Assembly (NCBI RefSeq): GCF_050908995.1
Contig: NC_135118.1
Coordinates: 7,564,001 to 7,628,000, forward strand
Direction: 5' to 3'
Length of the DNA: 64,000 nucleotides
DNA from: Andrena cerasifolii
Lineage: Eukaryota > Arthropoda > Insecta > Hymenoptera > Andrenidae
In this document: positions 60,679-64,000 of the stretch, one piece after another
Position numbering within the stretch: the first letter of the stretch is position 1
How the letters are laid out: every line of letters begins with the position of its first letter
Position numbers and translations under genes: made by a program
Notes under the pieces: generated by a model
Told to the model about the DNA's origin: nothing
The model's input: only the letters and a program-made list of their open reading frames with translations
The model's database searches: none

Positions 60679-62119
60679 TAGGGGAGATCTGGGCTAAAAG
60701 TTCTGGGGGTAAGTTGTTCCGACGGCTCTATCTTGAAAATAAAAAGAGCGTTGTACTTTAAATTATTTTTTTCGGGTGAGTTGATCACGCCACTCTGTCG
60801 CCCGTTTTAATAGCGTCTGCGACTTAGGTCCTATTAGTCGCGTACCAGATAAGTAAAATTTTTCTATTATTATTTTTTGGTCTATTTCAATTATTTAATG
60901 TCGATATTACTGATTGATTCGTTCCTATCAATCAAATGACATTTAAGAACATGATGTAATAGTGTTTATCGTTTGAATATATGTATAAGCAGAATAGTCT
61001 TTGAAATTGCTACATGTGTCGGTAGGGGCACGTTGTTACCGTAAAAACTTGCCCCGCCGCAAATGTAAAAATTGTTTCTGCTGTGCTTTAAGATGCGAAC
61101 ATATGAATAACAGGCGGAAAGGGACGTTATGCGTAAAGATAAATAAAAACTGTCGGTAGAGAATTCAATATCTGCCACATGATTCTATCGAGATTTATTA
61201 AAATATACTACAATGTGGACAAGAGGCCACAGTAGGCTACAAGTACAAATCTCAATAAGTAGGTACCTATATACAGTTGAATGTAAGACTGATTAGTAGA
61301 TTATAGTTTTTATACCAAAGATAATGCTGCCCTCCTCGGTTAAACTGTTCTATCTAGCATTTTTTCATTTTTCGAGATATGTTGAAATATTTAAAATTCC
61401 ACACGTCTTTTATCTTTTAAGAAAAGTTAGAAAACTCTACGTGCTTCGTAAAGATTTATAAACAGTATAATGTATTTAACCTAACTTATTTCCAAATGGT
61501 TATAATATCCTATCTAAAACAATTAATCAATTGGTACGGTAATAATACATCACCTACCGGTACACCTATTACAAAAAATTATATTAGGCTGTTACGAAAT
61601 AATGACAACATGTTTTAATTTAAATGAAGGAAAATAAGGACGGTACAAAGTAAATGATAAAACTTCAGTTTTCTCGGTTGTTTCAAAATGTTAGATAGGA
61701 CATTTTAACTAAACAGGGCAGAATGTTTATGGTTATTATATCGTTTTGGTTTTCTTTTAAAGATAATACATTTTTGTTGGTCCGAACCTTCATAAATAAA
61801 CATTATTAATAAAATTCTGTTTTATTTCATTAGAAAATGAAATATTTCATTAAAAGGCAACTCTTATATCTTAGTAACAACTTATCCCAATGCGATAACA
61901 ACTTGCCCCATATAGGGGTAAGAAGTTCCGCTTGGATCAGCCACAAATAAATTACTTTCTATGGAAAACCTATTACAATATATTAAATACAAGCTTAAAA
62001 CCAAAAAATACAATAAATTTAACAAGAAATTAGTCAATAGCGAAGAGAATAACTGCATTATTTTCCAGTCATTTTTTATGTTTTATCGAAATCGGAACTT
62101 TTAGCCCCGGTCTCCCTTA
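60679..62119. mobile_element. TA-flanked inverted-repeat element, 1.44 kb
   Basis: TA occurs at 60679-60680 and 62118-62119. The ends read inward as GGGGAGATCTGGGCTAAAAG (left) and AGGGAGACCGGGGCTAAAAG (right), both followed by TTC; they match at 20 of 23 positions. A subterminal GGGGTAAGTTGTTCC-like block is on the left, and GGGGTAAGAAGTTCC with GGGGCAAGTTGTT (as complements) lies about 200 bp inside the right end. The interior is strongly AT-rich. The only frame of note (60966-61178, minus, 70 codons) is not transposase-like. TA target and end structure suggest a Tc1/mariner-type non-autonomous element, or one whose transposase has decayed beyond recognition. Confidence 0.7.
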
Positions 62120-64000
62120 CCTGCCGATGGAATGAAGACGTATGGAGAATGTAGGGCTGTGAATGAAGGGTAAGGTACAAAACGAGGAATATCCATTGTT
62201 CGTGATTTTGCGATTTAAAGCATATTTTGTTGGTGGCAACTGGGACTACCGAACTGTCGAATCGCAAAGGGTTACAAAGTGCAAATGCCCTCGTAAGTTT
62301 GGGTATACTCGTTAAAATCAGGTAATGTCCACTCCGCACTTTAACAAAACCCTTAATTTTCTCGATAAAGCTGTTTTGCGACATTCCCAGTTTTTGCCGC
62401 TTCAAACAGTAGATCGAGTCGAAACTCTACGAACACGAGGAGCATCCCTTGAAACGCAGCATTTGGGGGTGAAATCAACTTTAATCGATTCCCGAGCGAC
62501 TCGCAAGGGGGGATGAACAAACGGTTGGAGGTGTGACGCTGAATCTACGGAGCGATCACTGGATGCCGGATAAGTACGTAAGGGGAGAAAGAGAGTGTTG
62601 TCCGGCCGGTTTACGAGCGGCTGGGAGACGGTGGTGCACGTGTTACAGGAAAGGCGCGACGGACAAATTCAATTTCACGGAATTAGCTGACGGTACATGC
62701 AAATTGGCACGAAATGAACTCTGTTATATTGTATTAGCCGTCCAGCTGGAATTTCGAAGGGAAAACAGAATAACCGCCGGGGCGTGGGGATGAGATAATT
62801 GAGGACTGAGACATGCAGATCCGCTAATGAGAGGGCTTGCGTGGCCGAATGCCAGCGTCGCGGTGCCTTTCTCCTCGTTCCTTCTTCTTTTAACCGGTCC
62901 CAGTCGTTCTGTTCCTCCTTTTGCGTCACCGACGGAGTCCTCCTTTTGGCCGCCGCTGGTTTTCTGTCCCTTCCGTCGGCGGCTTTCCGGATGGTCGAAC
63001 GGCCACCGTCTCCTGTCCACCGCGGAGCGCTCCTCCGCGTACATTTAAATTTCATAGGGATCCCTGCGCAGCCATTCGTCCCCCCCGCGAGCCCACGATC
63101 TTTCTTGATCTTTCCCTCGACCGTGGCGCGCCCCTTCACCCCCTGCCGTCCCTCGGTCGTCGTCCTTTTGAGTCCGCTCGAACCGACGCGAATGAGCGAG
63201 CGACCCTGTTCCTAAGAAATTACCGCGATCCTTCATCCGCGAAGCCTCGACGGTGTTTCGCGAGCTCTCGCGGAGGATTATCAATCGGGATCCGGCTTAA
63301 GCGGCGCACCAGTTACAGGTTGTTAAGAAAGTTCGCCGTCATAAATTTTCGGCAACCGTTTCCCCCGGCTTGCTTGCGCGGGGTTATTCGTCGCGGCGGC
63401 GAAACGGCCCCGGCAACGATTTAATTAACGATTTCTTTCGTCGCGCCGCGGGAGTACCAGCGGGATGGCAAACGTTCTCTCCGCGGTCCTCTCTTTGCAG
63501 GTTCTTGATTCATTAGCGATCCTGACGGACGCTTCTTTGCAGGCAATTTGCTGTTTCAACGACTCGGATGTCGCTGGTAAAACAAGTCTATAGTCATTCG
63601 GATATTTTGCCACCAGTTATTCCATTCTGCGGCATATTATAGAGATTTGAGGAAGAGTATCTCTTGGCTGATTGATAGTGCAACTCCCTTTAAAGCCTGA
63701 TAAAGTTTTCCGACTGAAGAAACAGGGCGGACGAAAGCCGGGAACTGAAAGGACGCCGCTAGTGCTTAATCGTAACGGCGTGTATTTATTCTCATTAACG
63801 CTGAAAAAGTCCCCTTCCGCTGAAAAATGAAGCTATTAGAATTTTCATGATACCCGCGCAGACACTTGGCCAGCCTTTTATTCGCGCGATCTTTCCCCTT
63901 CAGCTGGTCTCCCTTTCTCTTTCTCTCTCTCTCTCTGCCTGTCTGGGCGGCGGCGAGGTGGCCGCATCGTCTTGGGATTCCGGATTGGCCACGTCGATCT
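62120..64000. other. Gene-poor stretch to the window end
   Basis: GC-rich from 62530. Frames at 62675-63139, 62799-63215 and 62921-63424 (138-167 codons) overlap in three phases and on both strands, are Arg/Ser/Pro-rich and have no domain. CT-rich simple sequence lies at 63911-63936. If a gene lies beyond the window, nothing here identifies it. Confidence 0.45.

Noticed and set aside
1..64000. tRNA, rRNA, CRISPR arrays, bacterial operons, phage or viral genes
   Set aside because: No tRNA box sequences with cloverleaf partners, no regularly spaced short repeats with unique spacers, and no viral or bacterial coding sequence were seen by eye; a tRNAscan or covariance-model search would settle the RNA question.

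Overview
The window looks like non-coding animal (insect) nuclear DNA. No operons, ribosome binding sites or dense open frames are visible. A decayed mariner transposase of insect type is present, together with short DNA-transposon derivatives from several superfamilies. CpG dinucleotides are abundant, and GC-rich blocks alternate with AT-rich ones. This combination fits a hymenopteran such as an ant or bee, but that assignment is inference; no gene was recognised that fixes the species.

Layout: 0-9 kb is mostly unique sequence with one inverted-repeat element (506-1131) and a weak candidate 3'-terminal coding exon (6316-6404). 9-19.5 kb holds the first of two 288-bp TTAA-flanked elements (9032-9319), a 0.7-kb fold-back repeat (10497-11204), a second TTAA-flanked family (14616-14834), a 104-bp tandem duplication, and the only intact, protein-like open frame of note: a 116-residue Cys/His-rich zinc-binding-type protein on the minus strand (15951-16301). 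19-29 kb carries a 0.42-kb inverted-repeat element (19064-19487), a small hairpin repeat (23511-23670), a hAT-like element with an 8-bp target duplication (25247-25462) and another fold-back element (28130-28558). 31-32.6 kb has a small terminal-inverted-repeat element and the inactivated mariner transposase. 37-46 kb has a TA-flanked element built of 18-bp repeats (37893-38149), the second 288-bp TTAA element (41116-41403), and a 1,037-bp element with a perfect 5-bp CGTCG duplication and ends that begin CACAGTG (44890-45926). The last is Transib-like and its ends match the V(D)J heptamer. 51-64 kb has scattered motif repeats, a half copy of the 19-kb element (56383-56645), a third TTAA-type element (57009-57292) and a 1.4-kb TA-flanked inverted repeat (60679-62119).

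The rest, roughly four fifths of the window, shows no gene I can support. Open frames of 150-220 codons occur in GC-rich parts, but they overlap each other on both strands, are rich in Arg, Ser and Pro, and resemble no family I know. The region could be intergenic or a large intron with regulatory DNA. The genes do not work together in any visible way; the coherent story is repeated insertion of non-autonomous DNA transposons (at least TTAA, TA, 5-bp and 8-bp target-duplication classes) into a gene-poor stretch.
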